Source: Weissella coleopterorum
GTDB taxonomy: Bacteria; Bacillota; Bacilli; Lactobacillales; Lactobacillaceae
NCBI RefSeq assembly: GCF_011304355.1
Contig: NZ_CP049888.1
Span: 310,001-374,000, forward strand
Direction: 5' to 3'
Length of the DNA: 64,000 bases
The notes below the pieces were generated by a model, which did not search any database, was not told the origin of the DNA, and saw only the letters and a program-made list of their open reading frames with translations. This document shows positions 51,908 through 63,960 of the stretch, piece after piece. Positions within the stretch are counted from its first letter, which is position 1; every line of letters starts with the position of its first letter. Made by a program: the position numbers and the translations under genes.

Positions 51908-53266
51908 ATGACATTTAGAAGTGCATTGGCGACTTGGACTGGTCGCTTGACTTATTTAAGTTTAACTAAGGTCCTACATCGCGGGGGAACATCATTACCC
52001 GGAATGGTAGCCACCAAAATTGATCCTAACGTTTTGCAAACTCTCTCGGATCGCTATGAAGTGGTCTTGGTGACGGGAACTAACGGGAAGACACTAACGA
52101 CGGCCTTAATAACGAGAGTTTTACGTGAAAAATACGATCGTGTAATTACTAATCCATCAGGATCAAATATGATTCAAGGAATTGCCGGAACGATCTTAGC
52201 CGCCAAACAACCCAAAAAGGGCGAAAAAGTGTTGGTCGTCTTGGAAGTCGATGAAGCTAACGTCGAAATGGTCAGTCTGCAACTGAAGCCTCAAGCTTTT
52301 GTGTTAACTAATATTTTCCGTGATCAATTAGATCGTTACGGTGAGATCTATACAACTTACGATAAAATTTTACGTGGGATTCGTAAGTTTCCAGAGGCTA
52401 CGGTATTGTTGAATGCGGATTCACCAATTTTTTTGCGGGAAAAGTTACCCAATCCAATTATTAATTTTGGATTTAATCACGTCCCAGCGACTGAAGATCA
52501 GCGAGCTCCTTTGAATACGGATGGTATTTTGTCACCAACTGATGATAGTATTTTATCGTATCATTTTCGTACTTATGCGAACCAAGGTTTTTATTTCTCG
52601 AAAACAGATGATTTTAAGCGGCCGGAGCTAGATTATGCAGTCACAAAAATCAATCAATTAACGCCGCGTTTTTCTAATTTCGATTTGGATGGGGAAACTT
52701 ACCAAATTGAAATTGGGGGACTCTATAATATTTATAATGCGTTAGCCGCATATGCGGTCGGTCGGTGGTTAGGGGTTACCAACGACCAAATTCATCATGC
52801 CTTTGAGTCGAACGCCCAAATTTTTGGCCGGCAAGAATTGATTCACGTTGGTGATAAGGAAGTAACCATTGTGTTGATTAAAAATCCCGTGGGAGCCAAT
52901 CAGGTAATTGATATGATGAAAACAGACCCTGAACCCATCTCAATTCTAGGACTTTTAAATGCTAATTATGCCGATGGAATTGATACCAGTTGGATATGGG
53001 ATGCGGAGTTTGAAGACCTAATGGATATGAATGTGCAAGCTATTGCAACTGGTGGAGAACGTTATCGAGATCTATATGTTCGTTTGAAGATGGCCGGCTT
53101 TGGGGATCATCCTTATTATCCTGATCTCAATCAAGTTGTCGACGCCATTCAGAAGATGCCAACTAAACGGGTTTATGTTATGGCAACCTATACCGCCATG
53201 TTACAATTACGAACTAAATTAGCACAAAAAGGATTTATTAGAAATAAGAAAATGGGGGATGCATAA
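51908..53266 (+). CDS. murT: Lipid II isoglutaminyl synthase subunit MurT, lacking the zinc ribbon cysteines
   Basis: 452 residues of the Mur ligase type. The ATP loop is VTGTNGKTLTTALI (about residues 56-69), with NIFRDQLDRYGEIYTTY downstream and a C-terminal domain (from about 335). In typical MurT proteins, a four-cysteine zinc ribbon sits in the middle domain; here the region ILSPTDDSILSYHFRTYANQ and following YFSKTDDFK has Ser/Asp in its place. With GatD it amidates D-Glu of lipid II to D-isoglutamine. AGGGGAG precedes the ATG, and the stop overlaps gatD by one base. Confidence 0.93.
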   Translation: MTFRSALATWTGRLTYLSLTKVLHRGGTSLPGMVATKIDPNVLQTLSDRYEVVLVTGTNGKTLTTALITRVLREKYDRVITNPSGSNMIQGIAGTILAAKQPKKGEKVLVVLEVDEANVEMVSLQLKPQAFVLTNIFRDQLDRYGEIYTTYDKILRGIRKFPEATVLLNADSPIFLREKLPNPIINFGFNHVPATEDQRAPLNTDGILSPTDDSILSYHFRTYANQGFYFSKTDDFKRPELDYAVTKINQLTPRFSNFDLDGETYQIEIGGLYNIYNALAAYAVGRWLGVTNDQIHHAFESNAQIFGRQELIHVGDKEVTIVLIKNPVGANQVIDMMKTDPEPISILGLLNANYADGIDTSWIWDAEFEDLMDMNVQAIATGGERYRDLYVRLKMAGFGDHPYYPDLNQVVDAIQKMPTKRVYVMATYTAMLQLRTKLAQKGFIRNKKMGDA

Positions 53267-53973
53267 TGGCAGAATTTCAATTGAATACCGCACATCTATA
53301 TGCTGACTTAATGAATACCTATGGAGATTATGGTAATTTAGTTGCCTTACGTTATTATGCCAAACAGATGGGGGTCGCCTTTCAAACAACCACCGTTTCA
53401 ATTGGGGATCAATTTGATGCAGACGCTTACGATTTTGTGTTATTTGGTGGGGGGCAGGACTATGAGGAGCAAGTGGTTGCTGCTGATTTACCAACTAAAG
53501 CAACCGCAATTAAGCAATATATTGAAGCTGATGGGCCTTTTCTTGGAGTTTGTGGAGGTTTTCAACTACTGGGTGAATACTTCTTGTTGGCTGATGGAAC
53601 CCGAGTTGAAGGGATTTCAGCGATGCATCACTATACATTAAATCAGCCACATAGTCGCTTTACGGGAAATGTTCAGATTAAAAATGAAGAAACTGGACAA
53701 ATTTATAATGGATTTGAAAATCACCAGGGTCGGACCTTTATTGCCGATGATGAGCGCCCATTGGGAACTATCATTCAAGGAAACGGTAATAATGGTGAGG
53801 ATGGTGGCGAAGGCTTAATTTATAAAAATGTCTTTGGGACTTATTTTCATGGTCCGGTGTTGACTCGAAATGGAAATTTAGCACTACGTATTTTACAAAT
53901 TGCACTGGAGCGAAAGTATCCAGCGGTAGATTGGGCTTCACAAATTACTAAAATTGAGCCCGAAAGTTTTTAA
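53266..53973 (+). CDS. gatD: Lipid II isoglutaminyl synthase subunit GatD (glutaminase)
   Basis: 235 residues of the class I glutamine amidotransferase fold. The nucleophile is C96 in LGVCGGFQLLG, and the catalytic His lies in FGTYFHGPVL (about residues 188-197). Early sequences HLYADLMNTYGDYGNLVALRYY match GatD/CobQ-like proteins. It releases ammonia for MurT to amidate lipid II. One-base overlap with murT gives equal synthesis. A terminator follows. Confidence 0.93.
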   Translation: MAEFQLNTAHLYADLMNTYGDYGNLVALRYYAKQMGVAFQTTTVSIGDQFDADAYDFVLFGGGQDYEEQVVAADLPTKATAIKQYIEADGPFLGVCGGFQLLGEYFLLADGTRVEGISAMHHYTLNQPHSRFTGNVQIKNEETGQIYNGFENHQGRTFIADDERPLGTIIQGNGNNGEDGGEGLIYKNVFGTYFHGPVLTRNGNLALRILQIALERKYPAVDWASQITKIEPESF

Positions 53974-54005
53974 GCGATTTGTTCGCAAAACATATTGATT
54001 TGAAT

Positions 54006-54053
54006 AGTCGGATTGCCTTTGTTTTGATAAAAACAAACCAGTCTGACTTTTTC
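54006..54053 (+). terminator. Terminator after gatD
   Basis: AGTCGGA (54006-54012) pairs with TCTGACT (54042-54048), with an inner TTTGTTTT/AAAACAAA stem, followed by T. Confidence 0.85.
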
Positions 54054-54208
54054 TTTGTTGAAAAGGGTGCAATGATGCTGAATAGAATGGAAGGGTCGCA
54101 AAGTCAAACCAACAAGCTTAATTGGCAAAGATCTCAGTGAAAGTTAAGCTGATCCATGATCGTTTTCGTGTATAATAAAAGTTACAGAATTTAAAAGGGG
54201 TGACAACA

Positions 54209-54814
54209 ATGGCACAATTATTTTTTCGGTATGGTGCAATGGCAAGTGGTAAGAGCATTGAAATTCTTAAAGTCGCACATAATTATGAGAGTCAGGGGCG
54301 TAAAGTGCTGCTCTTAACCAGTGTCTTGGACAGTCGTACTGAAATTGGGGCAATTGAATCACGGATTGGATTGCAACGTCAGGCTCGGGCAATCAAAGCT
54401 GACGATGACATTTTTACCATTGTCGAACCAACGGAAGATTTTTCAGCGGTACTAATTGATGAAGCCCAGTTTTTAACGCGGGATCAAGTCTTACAACTGA
54501 CGCAAATTGTTGATGAATTAAATATCCCGGTTTTGGCATTTGGATTAAAACAAGATGCTTTTAATCAACTCTTCCCGGGGTCAGAAGCTTTGCTGATTTA
54601 TGCGGATAAAATTGAAGAGATGAAGACTTTGTGTTCATTCTGTACTCGGAAAGCCATTATGAATTTGCGAATTGCCAATGGACACCCCGTTTATTCAGGC
54701 GCACAAATTCAAATTGGGGGTGACGAGGCATATATGCCAGTTTGTCGGCGTCATTATCAAAAACCAGATTTGGCAATGATTAAAAAACATATTAATGCTG
54801 CAAAAGGGGAATAA
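54209..54814 (+). CDS. tdk: Thymidine kinase
   Basis: 201 residues from ATG 54209, behind AGGGGTGA. The ATP loop is GAMASGKS (residues 9-16), the DEAQF motif lies at about residue 90, and the zinc cysteines are CSFC followed by a CRRH. It phosphorylates thymidine with ATP for DNA precursor salvage. It is first of the conserved run tdk-prfA-prmC seen in Lactobacillales, with 5 bases to prfA. It has TATAAT at 54171-54176 upstream. Confidence 0.96.
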   Translation: MAQLFFRYGAMASGKSIEILKVAHNYESQGRKVLLLTSVLDSRTEIGAIESRIGLQRQARAIKADDDIFTIVEPTEDFSAVLIDEAQFLTRDQVLQLTQIVDELNIPVLAFGLKQDAFNQLFPGSEALLIYADKIEEMKTLCSFCTRKAIMNLRIANGHPVYSGAQIQIGGDEAYMPVCRRHYQKPDLAMIKKHINAAKGE

Positions 54815-54819
54815 GACGG

Positions 54820-55899
54820 ATGGATGAAATTTTTGAAAAAGTACAAACACTAGTTGATCGCTATGAAGAAGTGAGCGAAATGCTAAGTGACCCGGCCGTA
54901 ATTGGTGACACGAAACGTTTTATGGCACTCTCAAAAGAAGAGGGATCATTGCGTGAAACGGTTGATACCTTTAAAAGGTACCAGGCTGTTATCGCCAATT
55001 TAGAAGACGATAAAGAAATGTTAAAAGAAAAACTTGATGCGGATATGGAAGAATTGACCAAGGAAGAGATCAAGGATTTAACGAACCAAAAAGCTGAATT
55101 TGAAGATCAATTGAAGATCATGTTATTACCTAAGGACCCTAACGACGATAAGAACATTATCATGGAAATTCATGGGGCCGCTGGAGGCGATGAAGCAGCC
55201 TTATTTGCAGGGAATCTCTATGAAATGTATTCACGTTATGCAGAAAAACAGGGCTGGACGATTCAAATTATTGATGAAAATCGTACTGAAATTGGAGGAT
55301 ATAAAGAATTAGTCTTGATGATTCAAGGCGATAATGTCTATTCAAAGTTGAAATTTGAAAATGGAGCTCATCGAGTTCAACGTGTACCAGAAACTGAATC
55401 AGCTGGACGGGTGCATACTTCAACAGCGACTGTCGGAGTAATGCCTGAATATGAAGATGTTGACATCAAAATTGAGGATAAGGACCTACGGGTTGATGTT
55501 TATCGTTCATCTGGGGCCGGTGGACAGCATATCAATAAGACTTCATCTGCGGTTCGAATGACCCATTTACCAACTGGAGTCGTGGTGGCGATGCAAGATC
55601 AACGATCACAGCAGCAAAATCGGGCTAAGGCGATGGAAATTTTAAAGACGCGTGTCTATAATTACTACGCCTCACAAAATGAGGCCGAGTATTCAGAAAT
55701 GCGTAAGACAGCGGTGGGAACTGGGGACCGTTCCGAACGGATTCGGACCTATAACTATCCGCAAAATCGAGTGACAGATCATCGGATTGGTTTATCTTTG
55801 AATAAATTGGACCGAATCATGAACGGTGAACTAGAAGATGTCATTGATGCATTAGTGATTGCAGACCAAGCTGCAAAATTAGAAGAATTGAAGAATTAA
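54820..55899 (+). CDS. prfA: Peptide chain release factor 1
   Basis: 359 residues. The GGQ motif is [20 protein letters not shown] (about residues 226-245). The stop codon-reading loop with PxT is in [18 protein letters not shown], where the family has PAT or PET. It ends UAA- and UAG-coded translation. It follows tdk by 5 bases and precedes prmC, whose product methylates the glutamine of this GGQ motif. The start is a plain ATG with AATAAGACGG upstream. Confidence 0.97.
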   Translation: MDEIFEKVQTLVDRYEEVSEMLSDPAVIGDTKRFMALSKEEGSLRETVDTFKRYQAVIANLEDDKEMLKEKLDADMEELTKEEIKDLTNQKAEFEDQLKIMLLPKDPNDDKNIIMEIHGAAGGDEAALFAGNLYEMYSRYAEKQGWTIQIIDENRTEIGGYKELVLMIQGDNVYSKLKFENGAHRVQRVPETESAGRVHTSTATVGVMPEYEDVDIKIEDKDLRVDVYRSSGAGGQHINKTSSAVRMTHLPTGVVVAMQDQRSQQQNRAKAMEILKTRVYNYYASQNEAEYSEMRKTAVGTGDRSERIRTYNYPQNRVTDHRIGLSLNKLDRIMNGELEDVIDALVIADQAAKLEELKN

Positions 55900-55902
55900 T
55901 TT

Positions 55903-56766
55903 ATGTTTGAATTAGAAATGACGTTTGAAGCGCTACGTGAATGGGGCGATTGGCAGTTAGAGCCATATATCCAAGATCAAACGGAACGAATGGCCCAAAT
56001 TGATTATTTATTAACGGGTATGATGGACTGGAATTATGGACAGTTACAAAATAATCTCAATACCGTAATTGAAGATGAAAAACGGATTCGTTTTATGGTC
56101 GCTGTTCGTGCCATTAAGGGTGGACAACCCGTACAATATGCCTTGGGGCATGCTCCATTTTATGGTCGTGAGTTTAATGTGGATCGACGGGTTTTGATTC
56201 CGCGTCCAGAAACTGAAGAATTAGTTGATTGGATCTTAAAAGATGAAAAGCAGTCAGCCGTTAATATCTTAGATATTGGAACTGGTTCGGGAGCGATTGC
56301 CGTTACACTTCAAGCTGAACGTCCAGCTTGGAAGGTTACAGCGAGCGATATTTCAAAAGATGCTTTAATTGTGGCAGACAGCAATCAAATTCAACATCAT
56401 GTGGCAGTTCAACTCATCGAAAGTGATCTCTTTGATCAATTTAGCCCAGAAAATCAATTCGATGTCATCGTTTCAAATCCACCTTATATTGCTGAACAAG
56501 AGAAGTTTGTTATGGATGATTCAGTTTTGATGTATGAACCGGATCTAGCACTTTTTGCTGCGGATGATGGGTTAGCTTTGTATAAAAAAATGGCCGCAGC
56601 TCTGTTGGAATATTTAGCTCCGCAGGGAAGTGCTTACTTTGAAATTGGTTACTTACAGGGGCCAGCATTAGTTGAATTATTTGAGAAGTTACCAGATGTA
56701 GTTGTCGAACTACGCCCTGATTTAAGTGGTCATGATCGAATGATTAGGGTACGGCGTACAGATTAG
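55903..56766 (+). CDS. prmC: Peptide release factor N5-glutamine methyltransferase
   Basis: 287 residues. An N-terminal helical domain is followed by a SAM domain with NILDIGTGSGAIAV (about residues 121-134) and the catalytic NPPY in VSNPPYIAEQEKF. It methylates Gln in the GGQ loop of release factors. It starts 3 bases after prfA stops, without a clear ribosome binding site, which fits translational coupling. An 8-base AGCAAATT/AATTTGCT hairpin lies at 56777-56805 after its stop, without a T-run. Confidence 0.95.
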   Translation: MFELEMTFEALREWGDWQLEPYIQDQTERMAQIDYLLTGMMDWNYGQLQNNLNTVIEDEKRIRFMVAVRAIKGGQPVQYALGHAPFYGREFNVDRRVLIPRPETEELVDWILKDEKQSAVNILDIGTGSGAIAVTLQAERPAWKVTASDISKDALIVADSNQIQHHVAVQLIESDLFDQFSPENQFDVIVSNPPYIAEQEKFVMDDSVLMYEPDLALFAADDGLALYKKMAAALLEYLAPQGSAYFEIGYLQGPALVELFEKLPDVVVELRPDLSGHDRMIRVRRTD

Positions 56767-56863
56767 CTTTAGTTATAGCAAATTAAAAGCAAGACTGAAT
56801 TTGCTAGGTTTTGAATTTAAAAAGCTTAAAAGATAAAGATTAAAAGTTAGAAGGCAATTTGAG

Positions 56864-57895
56864 ATGGAAACAAAAATTTGGAAAAAAACGGAATTGGCTG
56901 AAGCGGCTAAGGTTTTGAAAAAGGGGCAGTTGGTAGCTTTTCCCACTGAAACCGTTTATGGACTAGGGGCAGATGCCCTAAATGAAAAAGCGGTTAGTAA
57001 GGTCTATACAGCGAAAGGACGACCTTCCGATAATCCCTTAATTGTCCACGTCGCCCACCCTCAAGCGGTGCAAAACTACGCCCAAGTTAGTCCGCGGGCG
57101 CAAAAACTAATGGATGCTTTTTGGCCGGGACCACTTACCATTATCTTGCCAGTGAAACCTGGTCAATTATCGGAAAAAGTAACTGGGGGATTGCAGACGG
57201 TTGCGTCACGTATGCCAGATAATGCTTTAACACGTGAACTGATTGACCAAGTTGGTTCACCTTTAGTTGGTCCTTCAGCCAATACTTCGGGCAAACCCAG
57301 CCCAACGATTGCTACGCATGTCTATCACGATTTGCATGGTAAAATTGCTGGCGTTGTGGACGATGGCGCAACACAGATTGGGGTTGAATCAACCGTCTTA
57401 GACCTCTCAACATCCCAGGCAGCAATCTTGAGACCGGGCAAAATTACAGCGAGTCAGTTGGAGACGGTCCTAGGTGAGAATGTGGACACCAGTGAACATC
57501 ATGTCGCAGCAGATGAAGCCCCTAAAGCTCCAGGTATGAAATATCGGCATTATGCGCCTGACAAGGCGGTATATATGGTGAAAGATGAAGATTGGACACA
57601 GGCGATTATCTGGGCGCAAAGTCAGTTAGAGCCGGTAGGTTTGATGTTATCTGATCAAATGATTGAGCAACATCAATTGGCTGGAATGGACTTTGTATGG
57701 CCCTTAGGACCAAACGGGGTTAGTGCAGCTACTAAATTATTTTCGGGGTTAAGAAATTTTGATGATCAAAAGGATGTTAAAATAATTTTAGTTGCTGAAA
57801 TGTCCCACGAGGCAGCTAATGCGGCCTATAATAACCGTTTAGCCAAAGCAGCGGGTCAGCAATATTTTGATGCACAAGAGATGATGGAATTCTAA
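56864..57895 (+). CDS. L-threonylcarbamoyladenylate synthase (Sua5 type)
   Basis: 343 residues. The N-terminal YrdC domain (about 1-205) has VAFPTETVYGLGADAL, KGRPSDNPLIVH and GPSANTSGKPSPTIATHV. The C-terminal Sua5 domain (about 235-343) makes it the long form, unlike single-domain TsaC. It makes threonylcarbamoyl-AMP from threonine, bicarbonate and ATP for the t6A tRNA modification. GAAGGCAATTTGAG precedes the ATG. It lies between prmC and glyA, the order conserved in lactobacilli. Confidence 0.95.
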   Translation: METKIWKKTELAEAAKVLKKGQLVAFPTETVYGLGADALNEKAVSKVYTAKGRPSDNPLIVHVAHPQAVQNYAQVSPRAQKLMDAFWPGPLTIILPVKPGQLSEKVTGGLQTVASRMPDNALTRELIDQVGSPLVGPSANTSGKPSPTIATHVYHDLHGKIAGVVDDGATQIGVESTVLDLSTSQAAILRPGKITASQLETVLGENVDTSEHHVAADEAPKAPGMKYRHYAPDKAVYMVKDEDWTQAIIWAQSQLEPVGLMLSDQMIEQHQLAGMDFVWPLGPNGVSAATKLFSGLRNFDDQKDVKIILVAEMSHEAANAAYNNRLAKAAGQQYFDAQEMMEF

Positions 57896-57966
57896 TGAAG
57901 TTAGGACGCCAAAGTTGATTATTTAAAAATCATTCAATACTGTAATATTTATCAAGGAGGCTACGT

Positions 57967-59214
57967 ATGAATTATCGTGAATTTGATCCAGAATTATGGT
58001 CGGCGATTGATCGTGAAGAAGCTCGTCAAGAACATAACATTGAGCTAATTGCTTCAGAAAACATTGTTTCAGCTGGTGTTCGAGCGGCTCAAGGGAGTGT
58101 TTTGACTAATAAATATGCGGAGGGCTACCCGGGAAAACGTTATTACGGTGGAACTGAGTATATTGATCAAGTTGAACAGTTAGCTATTGATCGAGCCAAG
58201 GAATTGTTTGGGGCGGAGTATGCCAATGTTCAACCACATTCCGGTTCACAGGCCAATGCAGGTGTTTATATGGCACTCTTAGAACATGGTGATCATGTTC
58301 TAGGTTTGGGCCTAAATGAAGGTGGACATTTGACGCATGGTTCCAATGTTAATTTTTCGGGAAAAACTTATCATTTTCATGCCTATGGCCTTGATGAAAA
58401 TGAGTTGATTGATTATGATCAGGTTGAACAACTGGCGCAAGAATTTCAACCAAAATTAATTGTAACAGGAGCTTCTGCGTATTCGCGCTTTATTGATTTT
58501 GAACGTTTTCGCGCAATTGCTGATTCTGTTGGTGCGTATATGATGGTGGATATGGCCCATATTGCAGGCTTAATTGCGGCAGGTGTGCATCCGAGCCCCA
58601 TCGGGATTGCAGACGTGGTTACCACGACAACCCATAAAACATTACGAGGGCCACGGGGTGGGATGATTTTAGCGAAAGCTGAATTAGGTAAGAAACTAAA
58701 TTCTGCGATTTTCCCTGGGACACAAGGTGGTCCGTTAGAACATGTGATTGCTGGAAAAGCAGTTGCATTCTATGAAGATTTACAACCTAGTTTTAAAGAA
58801 TATGGTCAACAAATTGTAAAAAATGCGCAGGCGATGGTGGAGATCTTCAAAGCATCTAATTTGGTACGTGTGGTCTCTGGCGGTACTGATAATCATCTTT
58901 TCAACCTTGATTTGACGGCGAGTGGTCTGAGCGGAAAAGAAGCTCAAAATATTTTAGATGCCGTGGCGATTACGGTTAACAAAGAAGCCATTCCAAATGA
59001 ACCGCGAAGCCCCTTTGTTACTTCTGGAATTCGGATTGGAACCCCTGCGATAACGACCAGAGGATTTAAAGAAGCTGATGCGCAACAAGTGGCACAGTTA
59101 ATTTTACGGGTGTTGGACCAGCCACACAATGAAGATAACTTGGCTGCGGTGGCTCAAGATGTTCGTAAGCTGACCAATCGTTTTCCGCTTGATCAAATTG
59201 AGTATACAAATTAA
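57967..59214 (+). CDS. glyA: Serine hydroxymethyltransferase
   Basis: 415 residues. The PLP-binding lysine is K224 in [14 protein letters not shown], and early motifs [32 protein letters not shown] are family hallmarks. It converts serine and tetrahydrofolate to glycine and methylenetetrahydrofolate, supporting one-carbon metabolism. AAGGAGGCTACGT precedes the ATG, an excellent site. The upp gene follows after 86 bases. In this order it is shared with other Lactobacillales. Confidence 0.97.
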   Translation: MNYREFDPELWSAIDREEARQEHNIELIASENIVSAGVRAAQGSVLTNKYAEGYPGKRYYGGTEYIDQVEQLAIDRAKELFGAEYANVQPHSGSQANAGVYMALLEHGDHVLGLGLNEGGHLTHGSNVNFSGKTYHFHAYGLDENELIDYDQVEQLAQEFQPKLIVTGASAYSRFIDFERFRAIADSVGAYMMVDMAHIAGLIAAGVHPSPIGIADVVTTTTHKTLRGPRGGMILAKAELGKKLNSAIFPGTQGGPLEHVIAGKAVAFYEDLQPSFKEYGQQIVKNAQAMVEIFKASNLVRVVSGGTDNHLFNLDLTASGLSGKEAQNILDAVAITVNKEAIPNEPRSPFVTSGIRIGTPAITTRGFKEADAQQVAQLILRVLDQPHNEDNLAAVAQDVRKLTNRFPLDQIEYTN

Positions 59215-59300
59215 TATTCCCCAAACTTGGTCAGATTGTTTATAATGGTTAGTGATAAAAATTAATATTTTGAAATTTAGAGAAGAAAAAGAGGCCAACA

Positions 59301-59930
59301 ATGAGTAAATTAACTGTATTTGATCATCCTTTAATTCAACATAAGTTGACGATTATTCGCGACAAACGGATTGGAACGAAAGAATTTCGAGAAATTGTGG
59401 ATGAAATTGCATCATTAATGGCTTACGAAGTAACGCGGGATTTGCCTACGATGGACATTGAGGTTGAAACGCCCGTAGCCAAAACCACAAAGAAAACTTT
59501 AGCAGGTAAGAAATTAGCGATTGTACCAATTTTGCGTGCTGGTTTAGGGATGGTCGATGGAATTATGAAACTAGTTCCAGCCGCGCGAATTGGTCACATT
59601 GGGATGTATCGAGATGAAAAATCATTGGAACCTGTTGAATATTTTGTAAAGTTACCAGAAGATATTGATCAACGTGAAGTATTGGTTGTTGATCCAATGT
59701 TGGCAACAGGTGGCTCAGCTATTATGGCTATTGATGCCTTAAAGAAACGTGGGGCAAAAACGATTAAGTTGATTACCATTGTTTCTGCGCCAATTGGTGT
59801 TGAAAATGTCCAAGCTGCCCATCCTGATGTTGATATCTTTACAGCGGGCTTAGATGACTATCTTAACGATGAAGGGTACATTGTACCTGGTCTGGGTGAT
59901 GCGGGAGATCGGTTATTTGGAACTCGTTAG
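59301..59930 (+). CDS. upp: Uracil phosphoribosyltransferase
   Basis: 209 residues. The PRPP-binding loop is [19 protein letters not shown] (about residues 127-145), with [12 protein letters not shown] and a C-terminal [16 protein letters not shown], the uracil site. It makes UMP from uracil and PRPP. AGAAAAAGAGG stands a few bases before the ATG. A strong terminator ends it. Its position before atpB is conserved in lactic acid bacteria. Confidence 0.97.
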   Translation: MSKLTVFDHPLIQHKLTIIRDKRIGTKEFREIVDEIASLMAYEVTRDLPTMDIEVETPVAKTTKKTLAGKKLAIVPILRAGLGMVDGIMKLVPAARIGHIGMYRDEKSLEPVEYFVKLPEDIDQREVLVVDPMLATGGSAIMAIDALKKRGAKTIKLITIVSAPIGVENVQAAHPDVDIFTAGLDDYLNDEGYIVPGLGDAGDRLFGTR

Positions 59931-59961
59931 TTAGGAGCCAATTTATTTAATATTTAAAGCT

Positions 59962-59996
59962 AAAAGCTGTTAACTTTGTTGTTAGACAGCTTTTTT
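59962..59996 (+). terminator. Terminator after upp
   Basis: AAAAGCTGT (59962-59970) pairs with ACAGCTTTT (59986-59994), with an inner TAAC/GTTA stem and bulged G, then T. Confidence 0.85.
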
Positions 59997-59999
59997 CTT

Positions 60000-60193
60000 T
60001 AACACAAATAAATTCAACAAACTTAAGCCAGTTAGTTCATAATTTCCAATATATTTAGCATTGAGATAATTACAAAGTCTCTCCCATTTGTATTAAGGCT
60101 TGCTGTGACAGGGATGAGTGGTGAATTTTAGAATTTTTATTTACATAGGAAAAGAATTAAATAATTTACATTGAATTTTACAATTATTTTCCG
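60000..60193. other. AT-rich gap upstream of the ATP synthase operon
   Basis: About 300 bases between upp and atpB hold the upp terminator, this gene-free stretch and the atp promoter. No small gene with a ribosome binding site is visible. Confidence 0.35.
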
Positions 60194-60221
60194 TTGAAAA
60201 ATGGTTTGAATAGAGTAAAAT
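60194..60221 (+). promoter_or_regulatory. Promoter of the ATP synthase operon
   Basis: TTGAAA (60194-60199) and TAAAAT (60216-60221) with a 16-base spacer, about 75 bases upstream of atpB. Confidence 0.6.
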
Positions 60222-60296
60222 GAAAGGGTAAATATTAAAAACGGTATTGCTCCCCTGCAGTAACCGAAAAATTATGAAAGGAAAGAGGTGAGTTTT

Positions 60297-61013
60297 TTGG
60301 ACGAAAAGTCTACCACATTTCAAATGCTGGGCTTAACTTTTGATTGGCCTGTTGTAATTTCAACATTGGTGGCAGCACTTATGGTTTTCTTCTTGGTTTT
60401 CTTCTTGTCAAGACGTTTGACAATGAAACCGGGTAAGAAGCAAAACGTGCTGGAATGGATGATCGACTTTACAAATGGAATTGTGGACAGTTCTTTGCCC
60501 CGTTCAATTGGAAATGAACTTAAATTAATAGCGTTCACGCTATTTCTATTTATTTTTGTTTCAAACGAAATGGGTCTAGCAATTCAGGTTGCCTTTGGGG
60601 ATGTCACGTATGTGAAGTCACCAACCGCCAACCCAATTGTTACGATGGGATTGGCATTGCTTGTTATTGGTTTAGCAAACTTTGTCGGAGTAAATAAGCT
60701 AGGCTTCAAGGGTTACTTTAAGACAACTTTCTTGAGCCCAATGCCGGCATTGCTTCCAATTAATATCTTTGAGCAATTCACTAATTATTTGACTTTGGCA
60801 TTACGTTTGTATGGTAATATCATGGCCGGTGAAATGCTCTTGATGTTGATTACCAATTTTGGTAATCCATCCCACCTGGGACTCACTATAGTTCCTGCAT
60901 TTATCTTGTCAATGATTTGGCAAGCGTTCTCATTATTCATCGGGGCAATTCAGGCCTTTATCTTCGTCACATTGTTGTCGATCTATACGTCTGAACATGC
61001 AATCGCTGAATAA
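60297..61013 (+). CDS. atpB: F0F1 ATP synthase subunit a
   Basis: 238 residues from a TTG at 60297 behind AGAGGTGA, or 241 residues from a GTG at 60288 behind AAAGGAAA; the TTG gives the N-terminus MDEKSTTFQMLGLTFD, closer to relatives. Five to six membrane helices. The essential arginine lies in NYLTLALRLYGNIMAGEML (about residue 172), facing the c-ring. It forms the proton half-channels. First gene of the operon. A non-ATG start for atpB may set its low copy number relative to atpE. Confidence 0.93.
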   Translation: MDEKSTTFQMLGLTFDWPVVISTLVAALMVFFLVFFLSRRLTMKPGKKQNVLEWMIDFTNGIVDSSLPRSIGNELKLIAFTLFLFIFVSNEMGLAIQVAFGDVTYVKSPTANPIVTMGLALLVIGLANFVGVNKLGFKGYFKTTFLSPMPALLPINIFEQFTNYLTLALRLYGNIMAGEMLLMLITNFGNPSHLGLTIVPAFILSMIWQAFSLFIGAIQAFIFVTLLSIYTSEHAIAE

Positions 61014-61035
61014 ATATTTTGTTTTATTTTATTAA

Positions 61036-61278
<243 letters not shown>

Positions 61279-61311
61279 TTTTAGCGGCAAAAGGAGAGAG
61301 GAGCCAACCAC

Positions 61312-61827
61312 ATGTTAAATGGAATTTTACTGGTTAATGCCAGTGAGCAGTTGGCTTTGGGTAATTTGGTCTTTGTTCTGCTAACTTTCATTGTTTTGCT
61401 ACTTTGTGTAGGAAAATTTGCTTGGAAGCCTGTAACAAAGATGATGCAAGATCGTGCTGACAAGATTGCAAACGACCTTGATTCTGCAGAAAACGATAAG
61501 ACTGAAGCTGCAAAGTTGATGTCACAACGAACTGAAGAATTACAGGCCACACAATCACAAGCAACAACAATCATTAATAGTGCTAAAGACACTGCTTCAA
61601 AACGCAGTGATGAGATTCTGGATGAAGCGCGTGAAAACGCTAGTTCATTAAAAGTCAAAGCTAATGCTGAAATTGCGCAAGAGCGTACTGAAGCAATGGC
61701 AAGCGTTAAAAATGATGTTGCTGAATTGTCAGTGACAATCGCACAAAAAATTATTCAAAAAGAACTGAAATTAGATGATCAAAAAGCATTAATTGATGCT
61801 TACATCGGAGAGTTAGAGGCAAAGTAA
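61312..61827 (+). CDS. atpF: F0F1 ATP synthase subunit b
   Basis: 171 residues. One membrane helix (residues 15-37), then a long charged helix rich in Ala, Glu, Lys and Gln to the C-terminus, which forms the stator stalk as a dimer. The cytoplasmic start FAWKPVTKMMQDRADKI is typical. GGAGAGAGGAGCC precedes the ATG, and the stop overlaps the atpH ATG by one base. Confidence 0.95.
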   Translation: MLNGILLVNASEQLALGNLVFVLLTFIVLLLCVGKFAWKPVTKMMQDRADKIANDLDSAENDKTEAAKLMSQRTEELQATQSQATTIINSAKDTASKRSDEILDEARENASSLKVKANAEIAQERTEAMASVKNDVAELSVTIAQKIIQKELKLDDQKALIDAYIGELEAK

Positions 61828-62369
61828 TGGCATTAAATCACGCGATTATCGCGCAACGATATGCGACTGCTTTGTTCGAATTATCTCATGACCAAAATAG
61901 TGATACTGAGACACTTGCTGAATTGCAAGAACTCACTAAAGTATTACAATCTAATCCTAATTTGGTAAAGGTAATCAATGCTAAAAATATTAATGAATCG
62001 ACTAAAAAGGAAGTTTTAAAGACCTTAACTGAGTCTGCTTCCCAATTAGTAACGAATTTGATTAATATGACATTTGACTATCAAAGGTTTGATTTATTAC
62101 CACAGATTGTGCAAGAATATCAAATCCTTGTTCATCATTCCGTTGGTCATATGACCGCTGAAGTGAAGACAGTGGTGGAGTTAGATGCCAATCAGATCGA
62201 TCGTTTGAAGCAAGTAATCGTTAAACGCTTTGGTGCGAAGACGGTTGAATTGAAGCAAATCATTGATCCCTCATTATTAGGTGGGGTAATTATTTCGGCT
62301 AACAACCAAATTGTGGACGGGTCATTAGCAACTAAATTAGCTGCTATTCGCCAAAGTATCGTCCATTAG
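61827..62369 (+). CDS. atpH: F0F1 ATP synthase subunit delta
   Basis: 180 residues. The N-terminal six-helix domain begins AIIAQRYATALFELSHDQ, and the C-terminal part has DPSLLGGVIISANNQIVDGSLATKL (about residues 151-175), a family signature. It links the b stalk to the top of the alpha-beta crown. It overlaps atpF by one base. Confidence 0.95.
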   Translation: MALNHAIIAQRYATALFELSHDQNSDTETLAELQELTKVLQSNPNLVKVINAKNINESTKKEVLKTLTESASQLVTNLINMTFDYQRFDLLPQIVQEYQILVHHSVGHMTAEVKTVVELDANQIDRLKQVIVKRFGAKTVELKQIIDPSLLGGVIISANNQIVDGSLATKLAAIRQSIVH

Positions 62370-62405
62370 TATCAAATAATATTCAGTGCAACTGCACAAA
62401 CGTAA

Positions 62406-63944
<1,539 letters not shown>

Positions 63945-63960
63945 GTAGAGGAGGGGCGAA

